A DNA stretch of 47,015 bases from Bacillus sp. J33 (GTDB taxonomy: Bacteria; Bacillota; Bacilli; Bacillales; Cytobacillaceae), in contig NZ_JAEL01000042.1 in the NCBI RefSeq assembly GCF_000518885.1, forward strand, positions 201-47,215, given 5' to 3'. Numbering within the stretch: the stretch's first letter is position 1; each line of letters starts with the position of its first letter. Shown here piece after piece: positions 25,351 through 33,403 of this stretch. The position numbers and the translations under genes were made by a program. Below the pieces are notes generated by a model. That model searched no databases. It saw nothing but the letters and a program-made list of their open reading frames with translations, and was not told the DNA's origin.

Positions 25351-25807
25351 TTTTAAATTCTTCGAAAATGTATTGAAGCCCATATAGTATAGGCGCCTTA
25401 AAAAAAATATAAATGAAAAATTGCCAATTATTCATTCGTTTTAAAGATACAACTTTTAATTTTTTTAATAAAGCTGGAATGAAAAATGTAAAGATAAAAT
25501 CAATAACTGCATTAAGCAATAAGAATTGCGGGAATTTTCCGTAAGTCCATTTCAATATCCACATAGAGCCAATTAAATGTGGACCAATATTAAAAGGGAA
25601 TTCTCCTGTTAAATAGGATTTAGGTTTATTGTAAAAAACCCACCATTTACGCTTTTTTCCAAATTGAACGTGAATCCCTTCTAAAAGAACGATAAGGATT
25701 GAAGCTGGAAAAAACCTCTTTATGCTGTTGACCCCTAAAAGAGGCACTGTCAGCCAAGCTAGTAAAACCATGATAACGTTAAGTAAATATTGTTGTTTCA
25801 ATGGCAT
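25331..25807 (-). CDS. Small integral membrane protein, CBO0543-like
   Basis: A 158-residue protein with four or five hydrophobic segments and a basic, aromatic middle (QFGKKRKWWVFYNKPKSYLTG). The sequence GEFPFNIGPHLIGSMWILK suggests the same broad family as the protein at 24371, in shorter form. AAAGGAGG precedes the ATG at 25807. The last codons lie in a terminator stem. Function unknown; the family label is tentative. Confidence 0.6.
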   Translation of the reverse strand: MPLKQQYLLNVIMVLLAWLTVPLLGVNSIKRFFPASILIVLLEGIHVQFGKKRKWWVFYNKPKSYLTGEFPFNIGPHLIGSMWILKWTYGKFPQFLLLNAVIDFIFTFFIPALLKKLKVVSLKRMNNWQFFIYIFFKAPILYGLQYIFEEFKNKALSI

Positions 25808-25952
25808 ATTAGTCCTCCTTTATCCTCCTTCTTAAAATGTCCAATTCTTTTATTAACTATAATTTTTTGTCTAAAGTAATTAACCCCTGCTTAGAAGCAG
25901 AGACGTTAAATTGGCTTTTACTATTAATAGAACACATATAACACAAGAGCGT

Positions 25953-26414
25953 TTAAAAAATCAGCTCCATTTCTGAATCCTTAACGGTAAAGCCCATTTT
26001 CTTATACAGGTGATAGCCATCTTTAGACGTATGCAGCCATATGCGCCCCACGCCCAATCGCTTGCAATCGGCCATACACTCTTCTAATAGTGAACGTGCA
26101 AAACCAAACCTTCTATATTCCGGTCTGGTGTACATATTCATGATATATGGCTCTAATCCACTTAAATTTTCACCATGAGGAGGCCTTTCGAAAAATACCA
26201 AACCGCTTATCGCAACGACATCCCCCTTTACTTCACCTAGCCATGCAGAAAACCTTCCGGAAGTAAGCTTTTCCTTAAAGTAATCTCTATTTGCCTGAAA
26301 TACATCGGACCAATTATTTTCATTTACATCACCTACAGCGGTTAAAAGCTCCATCCTTAATTCAATCATCGCATCAAGATCAGTAAGCACGGCTTTCCGG
26401 ATCGTACAATCCAT
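25953..26414 (-). CDS. GNAT-family N-acetyltransferase
   Basis: A 153-residue GNAT acetyltransferase. The acetyl-CoA core is MYTRPEYRRFGFARSLLEECM, with the R-x-x-G-x-A type pyrophosphate loop, and a later LHTSKDGYHLYKKMGF strand-helix typical of the fold. Substrate unknown; such enzymes acetylate antibiotics, amino acids or proteins. GGGAGG precedes the ATG at 26414. It is a single gene with no operon partner. Confidence 0.87.
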   Translation of the reverse strand: MDCTIRKAVLTDLDAMIELRMELLTAVGDVNENNWSDVFQANRDYFKEKLTSGRFSAWLGEVKGDVVAISGLVFFERPPHGENLSGLEPYIMNMYTRPEYRRFGFARSLLEECMADCKRLGVGRIWLHTSKDGYHLYKKMGFTVKDSEMELIF

Positions 26415-26530
26415 TGGTTAACCTCCCTAAATTATTTGATTTCTATCTTGCTTAATGGATACCGCCTTTATTCACAAAAAATAGCCGCCTAAATCGGCAG
26501 CTAGACCTTATTCCTGGCACTTTTTTATTT

Positions 26531-26911
26531 TCACTTTCTCTCCATCACCGCAAAATAATTTTCTTCATAATCTGCAAAGTTAAACACTCTGCCGGAAGGC
26601 ATTTCTACTATTTCACCGACTGTGATTTCCTTGCCTGTTAAGTCTTTATGTAGCTCATCGAGGTTGTCAGTGAAGAACATTAATGAAGGAGTTCCAAGGT
26701 TTAGTTCAGGTGACATTTTCGCAACCCATTCCTTATTGTGCAGGATGATGCTTGTTTCCGCATCCTTTGATGGGGCGATTTCGATCCATCTCATTCCCTC
26801 GCCGTTATTTTCTTCAGCGATTACAGTAAAGCCTGCAATTTCCGTCCAAAATTTCACTGCCTCGTCCTGGTTATTTACGTACACCATAATTTGACCGACC
26901 TTGCTAAACAT
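26531..26911 (-). CDS. VOC-family (glyoxalase/bleomycin resistance-like) protein
   Basis: A 126-residue single-domain VOC protein. MVYVNNQDEAVKFWTEIAGF and the later GEIVEMPSGRVFNFADYEENYFAVME are the two beta-alpha-beta modules of the fold. The metal-binding positions are weak, so the function could be dioxygenase, binding protein or none. The ATG at 26911 is chosen because AAAGGG lies about ten bases upstream. The longer open frame upstream lacks a site. Confidence 0.82.
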   Translation of the reverse strand: MFSKVGQIMVYVNNQDEAVKFWTEIAGFTVIAEENNGEGMRWIEIAPSKDAETSIILHNKEWVAKMSPELNLGTPSLMFFTDNLDELHKDLTGKEITVGEIVEMPSGRVFNFADYEENYFAVMERK

Positions 26912-27193
26912 TCCCTTCACACCCTTTTCTTTGGATAATCTAACCTCTACTATTTTAAACAATTTAGAAAATTTAATCAATTAAAACGATGTAAAAGAAA
27001 GAGCTTTGCCTTTTCTAGTAATAATATGGAATCAGGCAGTATAAAAGGCTATAGGTCAGAATTCATGTTCACTAGATCCCCCTAACCAAAGAGATCTTCC
27101 CATACCTATTTCTGCGAGAGTATTATAAGTAACCACACCTCTCTAAGAGATCTCTCATATCATAACGAAAACGGATTAAAAGAGGGAATCATC

Positions 27194-27481
27194 ATGACTA
27201 GAAAGAAGCAGTCTCATTGTCTTTTTCCTGGCTACAGGTGGTGCGGTCCTGGCTGCAGCGGACCTGGTGCACCTATTAATGCTGTCGATGCCTGCTGCCG
27301 TGCACACGACAAGTGCTTGTCCAGCGGAAGATCAAGATGCAGATGTGACCAGGAATTTCTCAGTTGCCTGCGGCCAAAAACAAACTTGTATGATCAAGAA
27401 GGGATTATTGCAGCAATCATTTATATCTATATGAAAATCCAGGCTGATTTTACTTGCAGTCCGTATAGAAGAAATTACTAA
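27194..27481 (+). CDS. Phospholipase A2-like mini-protein (parvovirus VP1-type)
   Basis: A 95-residue Cys-rich protein. Residues about 14-25 (YRWCGPGCSGPG) give a PLA2-type calcium loop, and residues 34-41 (CCRAHDKC) give the His38-Asp39 catalytic pair. CRCDQEFLSC supplies a further Asp and cysteines. This is the pattern of the PLA2 domain of parvovirus VP1 and of short bacterial proteins annotated as VP1-like. No signal peptide is seen, so any export is unclear. AGAGGG lies before the ATG at 27194. Lipase activity is inferred from motifs. It is single and followed by a strong terminator. Confidence 0.78.
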   Translation: MTRKKQSHCLFPGYRWCGPGCSGPGAPINAVDACCRAHDKCLSSGRSRCRCDQEFLSCLRPKTNLYDQEGIIAAIIYIYMKIQADFTCSPYRRNY

Positions 27482-27519
27482 AGCATTTGCCGTGATAACT
27501 TTTTCCAAAGTCCACGGCT

Positions 27520-27546
27520 GGCAGTCATTGACTGCCTTTTTTATTT
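27520..27546 (+). terminator. Intrinsic terminator of the PLA2-like gene
   Basis: GGCAGTCA and TGACTGCC (27520-27536) form a stem with a T run directly after. Confidence 0.85.
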
Positions 27547-27547
27547 A

Positions 27548-27792
27548 GGCTGTGTTAAAGCTTTTTGTTGACTTCAGCACCCTGTTGATTGGAGCGGAAG
27601 GTACTAATCCCGCGAAAATGCTATCGCATTTTCTTACGACGCGGTGTTCATTCGAGGAAGCTTATTCAATATCCTGCGGGAGAAGCGTGTCAGCGGGAGA
27701 CCCCGCAGGTGCGAAGCACCGAGGAGCGTCGGACCGCCCGCTGTTCGCTTGAGTGCCTCGTGCTGAAATCAACAGGCAAATTTAACAGAGCT
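27548..27792. repeat. MITE-like repeat, copy 3
   Basis: Begins GGCTGTGTTAAAGC and ends with the near complement TTTAACAGAGC. The interior has CCTGTTGATTGGAGCGGAAGG, an insertion relative to copy 4, then GCGGGAGA...CCCCGCAGG and GAAATCAACAGG. Short open frames across it are chance. Confidence 0.8.
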
Positions 27793-27885
27793 TTTATTTA
27801 TATACATATACCAGCTTCCTGTCTTATACTAAATGGGAATAAAGGGAAAACTTTTACAAACGAATGTGGAATGGAGAACAACTAA

Positions 27886-28758
27886 ATGAGTATTATATTA
27901 GCACTTCTGGCAGCATTATTTGCTTCCTTTACCGCCATCCTCGCAAAAATCGGGATAGAGAAAGTGGATTCCAATCTGGCTACTGCTGTCAGAACTGTAG
28001 TCGTTGTCATCATGGCCTACTTAATGGTGGCCATAACAGGGCAAACGGACAGCATTTTCAACATATCGATGAAATCATATATTTTTCTTATTCTATCAGG
28101 TTTAACGACCGGCATGTCGTGGCTCTGCTTTTTTAAAGCCATCCAGATTGGCGATGTATCGAAAGTGGTCCCAATTGATAAAGCAAGTGTCGTGTTAACC
28201 ATCCTGCTATCCTTCATTATTCTCGGAGAACCAGCAACAGCTTTCGTCGTTTCCGGGGGCATCATCATTTCTATTGGAACGTTTGTGTTAATCGGAAAAG
28301 AGAAGAAGAACGATCGAAAGAAGAAAAAAGGGTTTAACACGAAGTCATATATTTTTCTGGCCGTTCTATCCGCCGTGTTTGCAGCATTGACGAATATTCT
28401 GGCCAAAATCGGAATTGAAGATGTGGATTCCAATGTGGCTACCTTTATTCGAACAGTGGTCATCATCCTTTTTGCCTGGGGGATTGTTTTCTTTCAGGGA
28501 ACGTTTAAAGAACTTAAGAACATCTCCAAAAGGTCTTACCTATTTCTCATATTGTCCGGTGCGGCAACCGGATTGTCATGGTTGTGCTACTTTGCAGCAC
28601 TGGCACTCGGCAAGGTCAGCATCGTCAACCCAATCGATAAATTCAGTGTGGTATTAACCATGGTGTTAAGCTTTATTATTTTAAAAGAAAAGCCGACTAA
28701 GAACACGATTGCAGGGGCGATTTTGATTACGATTGGAACAGCATTGCTTATTATCTAG
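27886..28758 (+). CDS. EamA/DMT-family transporter
   Basis: A 290-residue protein with ten hydrophobic segments in two similar halves, the standard EamA layout. The duplication is easy to see: FASFTAILAKIGIEKVDSNL in the first half and FAALTNILAKIGIEDVDSNV in the second, each followed by a LSG..TG.SWLC.F segment. Members export metabolites or amino acids; the substrate here is unknown. GGAGAACAACTAA precedes the ATG at 27886. Upstream is only repeat DNA, so the promoter may lie within or beside that repeat. Confidence 0.9.
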   Translation: MSIILALLAALFASFTAILAKIGIEKVDSNLATAVRTVVVVIMAYLMVAITGQTDSIFNISMKSYIFLILSGLTTGMSWLCFFKAIQIGDVSKVVPIDKASVVLTILLSFIILGEPATAFVVSGGIIISIGTFVLIGKEKKNDRKKKKGFNTKSYIFLAVLSAVFAALTNILAKIGIEDVDSNVATFIRTVVIILFAWGIVFFQGTFKELKNISKRSYLFLILSGAATGLSWLCYFAALALGKVSIVNPIDKFSVVLTMVLSFIILKEKPTKNTIAGAILITIGTALLII

Positions 28759-28781
28759 ATTTTAAAAATCTGAAAGGGAAT

Positions 28782-28816
28782 AGAAAACCAACTCAAAACA
28801 TTTGAGCTGGTTTTCT
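28782..28816. terminator. Bidirectional terminator
   Basis: AGAAAACCAACTCAAA (28782-28797) pairs with TTTGAGCTGGTTTTCT (28801-28816), one mismatch. It ends the transporter gene and the convergent DUF3231 gene. Confidence 0.8.
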
Positions 28817-29369
28817 ATTTGCCCGGAAATCCAGGAGGATTATAATACGGCGGAACCTTAAGCCAACCCCGTTTTTGCATCAGTGTTTTTAAAGTTGCTC
28901 CAAACACAGTCCACTCAAGAAAGAATTCAATCCACATTTTGCCAATGTCATTACGGACTGCATTAGCTTGCCCAGCTGCACAGACTTGTGAGCATGTTAC
29001 TAGCTTAAATGCAACTCCATTGGTAATTTCATCATCGGTTAGCTTTACCCCCAAAGGAACTCCGTTTGGATCAGATTTCGGTTTTGAGGATGTTACATCT
29101 GGTAAAGGAATCCCTTCATCTTTCATAAACGTACTAACCCTTTTAACATGTGATTCACATAGTTTTACTACATCGGTTAGCATTTCTTTTACTTCATCAT
29201 CTGATGTTGTGTTGAGTCCGATTTCCTCGTATCGAATGAATTCCTCAACCATAGTCAGATACTTCCAACAGTCTGCAACTTCAAAAACATGCAAAGGAGA
29301 TTTAGGCTCGTTGGTCGCATCAGCTGATATTTTGAGCATGTTAAATACGGCTTCAAATAGATTAGGCAT
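28815..29369 (-). CDS. DUF3231 protein, single-domain form
   Basis: A 184-residue helical protein with the DUF3231 pattern: an N-terminal four-helix-type region with KYLTMVEEFIRYEEIGLN, a middle helix with LCESHVKRVSTFMKDEGIPLP, and a final MQKRGWLKVPPYYNPPG. Full proteins of the family have two such domains of about 170 residues; this is one. The larger two-domain protein lies at 45456. AAAGGAGG precedes the ATG at 29369. DUF3231 proteins are mostly found in spore formers and include coat-associated members, but their role is not established. Confidence 0.8.
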   Translation of the reverse strand: MPNLFEAVFNMLKISADATNEPKSPLHVFEVADCWKYLTMVEEFIRYEEIGLNTTSDDEVKEMLTDVVKLCESHVKRVSTFMKDEGIPLPDVTSSKPKSDPNGVPLGVKLTDDEITNGVAFKLVTCSQVCAAGQANAVRNDIGKMWIEFFLEWTVFGATLKTLMQKRGWLKVPPYYNPPGFPGK

Positions 29370-29488
29370 TTCATTCCTCCTTTTTTTTAGAGTTCCTTCC
29401 GATCAAGATAAAAATGTATAACCGCATCGAATTTCCTATTTTTTATCAGGTCAATTGAACGATTAACTTCATAGGAATTTCACAGCCT

Positions 29489-29986
29489 TTACTTTAAACA
29501 CCCCTTCAATGTATTTTGTAAAATAATGGGTCCCAGCTGATTGTTCTCGGTATTGGATACCCTCATTTCCACACGGGTATCCGCAGTGAGTTCTGCGGAA
29601 ATTTCGTCAAATTTGCCGACCCATGGTGACCCGCCAAACCAGCTTGGATTTTCTTCCTCCACCATAACCATTTTAAATCGCCAGCTGATTACACCGGGTA
29701 TTTGGGCAAATCCCTCATATTGGTCATAATCCCCAAATGCAGAAGGCGGCGGCATCCAATCCGCATAGATTCCCACACTTGTCCGTTCTCTAACAGGACT
29801 GGACGGGTCATTCGTATATGGCTTCTTAACCTTTGTAATGAGAGCTGTTCCCTGGATATTGGGAATGTCTTTTACAGGCTCCAGCACTATGCTGCATGGG
29901 TAAGCAAGAGATTGGGCATGTGCTGTACCCGTTTGAGATACAACCAGGATCATGAATACGGTTAACGTTTTTAACACTTTAATCAT
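29489..29986 (-). CDS. Secreted hypothetical protein with signal peptide
   Basis: A 165-residue protein. MIKVLKTLTVFMILVVSQ followed by AHAQS is a classic Sec signal peptide, probably cut after AHA. The mature part is beta-rich with a SWRFKMVMVEEENPSWFGG segment and two cysteines (near CSI and at the C-terminal GCLK) that could form a disulfide. GGGGGA precedes the ATG at 29986; a longer upstream frame starts before the signal and is not used. I do not recognise the family. Confidence 0.7.
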   Translation of the reverse strand: MIKVLKTLTVFMILVVSQTGTAHAQSLAYPCSIVLEPVKDIPNIQGTALITKVKKPYTNDPSSPVRERTSVGIYADWMPPPSAFGDYDQYEGFAQIPGVISWRFKMVMVEEENPSWFGGSPWVGKFDEISAELTADTRVEMRVSNTENNQLGPIILQNTLKGCLK

Positions 29987-30122
29987 GTGATTCCCCCATT
30001 TTAAATTGAGTTTAATCATACCTTCTCCATAAAATAAAACGGCTATGCCCTCCTGGGTAGACTCTTTAAAAGGAAGCAGCTTTGACATTTTTTAAAAGAG
30101 AACCTATAATAATCCTTGTATC

Positions 30123-30269
30123 TTACATTTTAAGGAGGATTATTAAAAAATGACGCATGCTATGAGACTTCGATTCCCAGCTTTGAACCAGTAATTTAAT
30201 ACGTTCAAAGGCTCTGTTTGTATATGCAGAGTAAACGGGATCAGTCTGTCCTTTTTTAATAATCTTCAT
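30123..30269 (-). CDS. Possible 48-residue mini-protein; a short frame lies on the other strand
   Basis: On the minus strand a frame MKIIKKGQTDPVYSAYTN...FLIILLKM ends at 30123. No clear ribosome site precedes its ATG. On the plus strand an AAGGAGG site seven to ten bases before an ATG at 30150 opens a 14-codon frame (MTHAMRLRFPALNQ). The two cannot both be trusted. The plus-strand site is the stronger signal, but the peptide is very short. Both are unproven. Confidence 0.25.
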   Translation of the reverse strand: MKIIKKGQTDPVYSAYTNRAFERIKLLVQSWESKSHSMRHFLIILLKM

Positions 30270-30327
30270 TTCATAATGAAATAACCCGCACCTTGTGCAA
30301 ATCAGGAAAATGACGGTGTTATTTCTG

Positions 30328-30355
30328 CTATAGCCAAAACGCATTTTGGCTATAG
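30328..30355. other. Perfect 12-bp hairpin, unassigned
   Basis: CTATAGCCAAAA (30328-30339) and TTTTGGCTATAG (30344-30355) form a perfect stem with a four-base loop. It lies just before a terminator and could be an operator, or part of a small RNA ending at 30402. Confidence 0.6.
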
Positions 30356-30372
30356 ACATGATGCAATGATGG

Positions 30373-30402
30373 AAAGGCAGGTTTTTCTGCCTTTCTTTTT
30401 TT
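30373..30402 (+). terminator. Intrinsic terminator
   Basis: AAAGGCAG (30373-30380) pairs with CTGCCTTT (30387-30394) and is followed by CTTTTTTT. No large plus-strand gene lies upstream; it would end transcripts from the mini-ORF/hairpin region. Confidence 0.75.
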
Positions 30403-30408
30403 ATGTTT

Positions 30409-30593
30409 GGCTGTGTTAAAGCTGATTGTTGATTCTTAGCACCCTGTTGATTGGAGCGGAAGGTGCGAGACTCCTGCGGGAGGAGCGTGTCAAAGGGAGA
30501 CCCCACAGGCACGAATGTGCCGAGGAGGCTCCCGGACCGCCCGCGGAAAGCGAGCTCCTGGAGCGGAAATCAACAGGCAAGTTTAACAGAGCC
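30409..30593. repeat. MITE-like repeat, copy 4 (best conserved)
   Basis: A 185-bp element from GGCTGTGTTAAA to TTTAACAGAGCC, an inverted end pair with one mismatch. Inner inverted pairs are CCTGTTGATT/AATCAACAGG and GGAGCGGAA motifs at both ends; GCGGGAGGAGCGTG and CCCGCGGAAAGCGAGC lie inside. This is the most complete copy in the window. Confidence 0.82.
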
Positions 30594-30702
30594 TTATGTT
30601 TAAATGGCCTTTTCTTTTGTCCTGCAAAAGGAAGGTTTATTTACTGACGGCTCCTAGCAGCCCCTAACCGAATAAGGATGGGTCTTCTTCCCTTTACTCT
30701 GA

Positions 30703-30732
30703 AATCACAGGCAGATGCCTGTGATTTTTTTC
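30703..30732 (+). terminator. Leader terminator (attenuator) upstream of the ABC-F gene
   Basis: AATCACAGGCA (30703-30713) and TGCCTGTGATT (30716-30726) form a perfect 11-bp stem followed by a T run. It lies about 185 bases before the ABC-F start and after the MITE, with no gene before it. ABC-F genes are often controlled by drug-dependent antitermination at such sites. A frame MGLLPFTLKSQADACDFFL (from 30679) runs through the stem, but its ribosome site is weak. Confidence 0.65.
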
Positions 30733-30917
30733 TTTGAAAGGAAGATTAAACATGGCCAACCAAAAAGATAATTTAAAGCGAACGGGAACATTCAGTTCCG
30801 ATGTCTCCCCTTGCCTGGAATGCCGATCAAGCAGCGATTGATCCGTTTATTCGTTAAGGGACCAGTGAAATTACAATCGTGCAGATATTGAATAAATAAG
30901 AAACGAGGTTATTAATA

Positions 30918-32393
30918 ATGGAAAAAGTATGTCTTGAATTAGAAAATATAGAAGTCTCCTATTTAGATAGATTAGTATTGAAGATCCCGCGGCTGGCCGT
31001 GCATCAGTTTGACCGGATTGGCATTGCCGGAAAGAACGGATCCGGAAAGAGTACCCTTCTTAAGCTGATGTCCGGCCAAATAAAACCAGTGAAAGGCTAT
31101 GTCAAAAACGATGCTGATTTTGCCTATTTTGATCAGCTGGCTGCACCGGCGGAAAGTGATGCAGATTACAAGTTAGCAGGCAAACTATCCATCCCGCATT
31201 CCGGAGTGGAACATCTTAGCGGCGGAGAACAGACAAGACTGAAGCTGGCGCAGATTTTTTCAAGCTATCATCAAGGCCTATTGTTTGATGAGCCTACCTC
31301 CCATCTTGACGAGGATGGTACACAATTTTTCATTGAAGAATTAACTTATTATTATGGTGCCCTTGTACTGGTCAGCCATGACCGTTATGTATTGGATCAG
31401 CTGGTCACGAAAATTTGGGAAATCGAAGATGGGTGCGTGACAGAATACAGCGGAAATTATTCGGATTACACGGCACAAAAAGAGCTGCAGCGCAAACAGC
31501 AGCAAGAACAGCATGAAAAATATATAAAAGAAAAGAACCGTCTGCTAAAAGCTGCAGAAGAAAAAATGAAAAAGGCTGAAAAAATCACACAGGCCAATGG
31601 ACATATATCAAAAAAAGAAACGAAGGCAAAAGCTAATAAAATGTTTATGACAAAATCAAAAGATACCAGCCAAAAAGCGGTCCAGCGCGCAGCAAAAGCA
31701 ATCGAACAGCGAGTACAGAAGCTGGAGAGCGTTGAGGCGCCAAAGGAAGAACAGACCCTGCGTTTTCCTCAGCACCCCGCTTTGGAAATGCACAATAAAT
31801 ACCCCATTATGGCTGACCGGATTACACTAAAAGCCGGAGATCGAACACTTCTTAAGGAAGCAAGCTTTCAGTTTCCCCTTGGCAAAACCATTGCCATAAC
31901 AGGAAAAAACGGCTCAGGAAAAACAACCTTATTGCACCATATTTTAAATCGCGGAGAAGGCATCATCCTTTCTCCTAAAGCGGTAATGGGTGCCTATGAA
32001 CAAATGGATTATCAATTTGAGAAAAGTGAGACGGTAATGGAATATATGAGGGAGAAAAGCGACTATGATGAAAGAAAAATTCGTTCTGCCCTTCATTCCA
32101 TGAATTTCACAGGCAATGATCTGAAAAAGGATGTCTGCAGCCTAAGCGGCGGAGAAGCCATTCGCCTCCTTCTGTGCCAGCTTTTCCTTGGAAGATATAA
32201 TGTCCTTGTTTTAGATGAACCGACGAATTTTTTGGACGTTTTTTGCATCGAAGCACTAGAGCGATTTTTAAAAGCGTATGAAGGAACGGTCCTGCTCGTA
32301 TCACATGATAAAGTGTTTGTAGAACGTGTGGCAGATTGTGTGTATGCTGTTGAGCAGGAGCAGCTGACTTTGAAGAAAACCAGACAGCAATAG
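30918..32393 (+). CDS. ABC-F ribosome-protection protein (Vga/Msr-like)
   Basis: A 491-residue soluble protein with two ATP-binding cassettes and no membrane helices. The first Walker A is GKNGSGKST (38-46), with LSGGEQ and LLFDEPTSHLD; the second is GKNGSGKTT, LSGGEA and VLVLDEPTNFLD. The linker of about 80 residues is highly basic and helical, as needed to reach the ribosome. The segment SHDRYVLDQLVTKIWEIEDGCVTEYSGNYSDY strongly resembles staphylococcal Vga. Such proteins displace lincosamides, pleuromutilins, streptogramin A or macrolides. It begins with ATG at 30918 after AACGAGG. The drug spectrum is inferred. Confidence 0.88.
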   Translation: MEKVCLELENIEVSYLDRLVLKIPRLAVHQFDRIGIAGKNGSGKSTLLKLMSGQIKPVKGYVKNDADFAYFDQLAAPAESDADYKLAGKLSIPHSGVEHLSGGEQTRLKLAQIFSSYHQGLLFDEPTSHLDEDGTQFFIEELTYYYGALVLVSHDRYVLDQLVTKIWEIEDGCVTEYSGNYSDYTAQKELQRKQQQEQHEKYIKEKNRLLKAAEEKMKKAEKITQANGHISKKETKAKANKMFMTKSKDTSQKAVQRAAKAIEQRVQKLESVEAPKEEQTLRFPQHPALEMHNKYPIMADRITLKAGDRTLLKEASFQFPLGKTIAITGKNGSGKTTLLHHILNRGEGIILSPKAVMGAYEQMDYQFEKSETVMEYMREKSDYDERKIRSALHSMNFTGNDLKKDVCSLSGGEAIRLLLCQLFLGRYNVLVLDEPTNFLDVFCIEALERFLKAYEGTVLLVSHDKVFVERVADCVYAVEQEQLTLKKTRQQ

Positions 32394-32437
32394 CCTAAAT
32401 AGTTCGCTGCCAATGTGCAGAGCTAGAAACTTGAATT

Positions 32438-32472
32438 TAAAAGAGGGAGCCTTCCTTGCTTCCTCTTTTACT
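32438..32472 (+). terminator. Intrinsic terminator of the ABC-F gene
   Basis: TAAAAGAGGGAGC (32438-32450) pairs with GCTTCCTCTTTTA (32458-32470), one mismatch, with a short T-rich tail. Confidence 0.8.
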
Positions 32473-32672
32473 TTCCAATTCCTCCTTATCTAGATACCCC
32501 TCATACGATTTCCCAGCGTTCTTCGTATTAGCCAATACGTTGTTTTAATAAGTCCTATTCCGTTTCTTTTAATCCTTCAGTTTCAATGTTTCTTGCGTTT
32601 GTTCTCCTTTTTTGCATAAGGCTGTTTTCTAAAAGATTGTTGCTTATATAGAGGGGAAGTGACCGAGTATGG

Positions 32673-33284
32673 TCACTTTTCTTTTTGGTAAAATCGTCGT
32701 GCTTTGGCACGGTTGCCGCAATCGGCCATTGAACACCAGCGGCGGCTCCGGTTCCGGCTCGCATCGAAGAATAACCATCCACATGGGTCCCCCTCGCATT
32801 GTTTGACTCGTCCCAGGTCCTTTTTGGAAACGAGCAAATCTACAGCAGATTGCAAAATCGGAGGGAGCATAGTGTCCAAGTTTTTCTCGGTATGCTTGAA
32901 CTTCAAAGTGTAATGATCCTTTTCATGGATTACTTGCAAAGTTTGATAGAAGTGGCTCACAGATTCATTGAAACGTTCAAGGTCTGCCGGGTGGGGCGAT
33001 GTTCCCTTTGAAATGGACTTGAAGATTCGATACATGACTTCCCGCATTTCGATTGCCTGCTTCAGAACATCTCCCGCTTCAGACGGTTTCTCCTCCGCTT
33101 TTATAAGAAGAGCTTTTGCTTGTTGTCCGGTCAAGACTTCAGCATGGATGCACCAGTCGACCAATTTAGCGTAACTCGTAAACCAATCCCGCCTTTTCTC
33201 AGCACTTTCCCTCCAACTGACGGTATTGATGAAATCCATACATAAACGTTCTCCGACCATCATATAAGGGTTCGTTTCCGACAT
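32673..33284 (-). CDS. CGNR zinc-finger (ABATE-domain) transcriptional regulator
   Basis: A 203-residue protein. Residues about 8-150 form the helical ABATE domain (GERLCMDFINTV at the start), and residues 163-200 form the CGNR zinc finger with Cys163, Cys168, Cys184 and Cys189 (CGWLFFDASRNRSRRWC and CGNRAKARRF). Proteins of this type are stress-linked regulators. AAAGGAG lies ten bases before the ATG at 33284; the longer frame upstream is not used. It is divergent from the DinB gene, and repeated TATAACCATC motifs lie between them, so it may regulate both. Confidence 0.86.
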   Translation of the reverse strand: MSETNPYMMVGERLCMDFINTVSWRESAEKRRDWFTSYAKLVDWCIHAEVLTGQQAKALLIKAEEKPSEAGDVLKQAIEMREVMYRIFKSISKGTSPHPADLERFNESVSHFYQTLQVIHEKDHYTLKFKHTEKNLDTMLPPILQSAVDLLVSKKDLGRVKQCEGDPCGWLFFDASRNRSRRWCSMADCGNRAKARRFYQKEK

Positions 33285-33301
33285 GATCAAAACTCCTTTA
33301 C

Positions 33302-33380
33302 TATAACCATCATAATACATATTGACAGTTAGAAACAACCCGGTTAAACTATAACCATCTAAAGCATTTTTGATGGTTAA
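33302..33380. promoter_or_regulatory. Divergent promoter with three TATAACCATC repeats
   Basis: TATAACCATC occurs at 33302-33311 and 33350-33359, and the complement GATGGTTAA at about 33372-33380. A plus-strand promoter with TTGACA (33323-33328), 17 bases, TAAACT (33346-33351) has its -10 next to the middle repeat. The repeats look like operators for the CGNR protein. Confidence 0.55.
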
Positions 33381-33403
33381 AAACAAATACAGGAGGTACT
33401 GAG

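Larger units (their letters stand above)
29987..30917. other. Long gap with a small ORF pair, a palindrome, a repeat copy and an attenuator
   Basis: This gap holds, in order: two alternative mini-ORFs at 30123-30270, a 12-bp perfect hairpin and a terminator at 30328-30402, MITE copy 4, and the leader of the ABC-F gene with a strong terminator at 30703. No full-size gene is present. Confidence 0.5.

Noticed and set aside
27552..27885. Open frames across repeat copy 3
   Set aside because: They are translations of palindromic repeat DNA and lack ribosome sites.
30270..30512. Long minus-strand frame extending from the mini-ORF into repeat copy 4
   Set aside because: The upstream part is repeat sequence; only the last 48 codons could be real.
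30751..30840. 29-codon frame MANQKDNLKRTG... before the ABC-F gene
   Set aside because: It has a fair ribosome site (AAAGGAAG) but lies after the terminator and looks like a decayed gene fragment; not a clear leader peptide.
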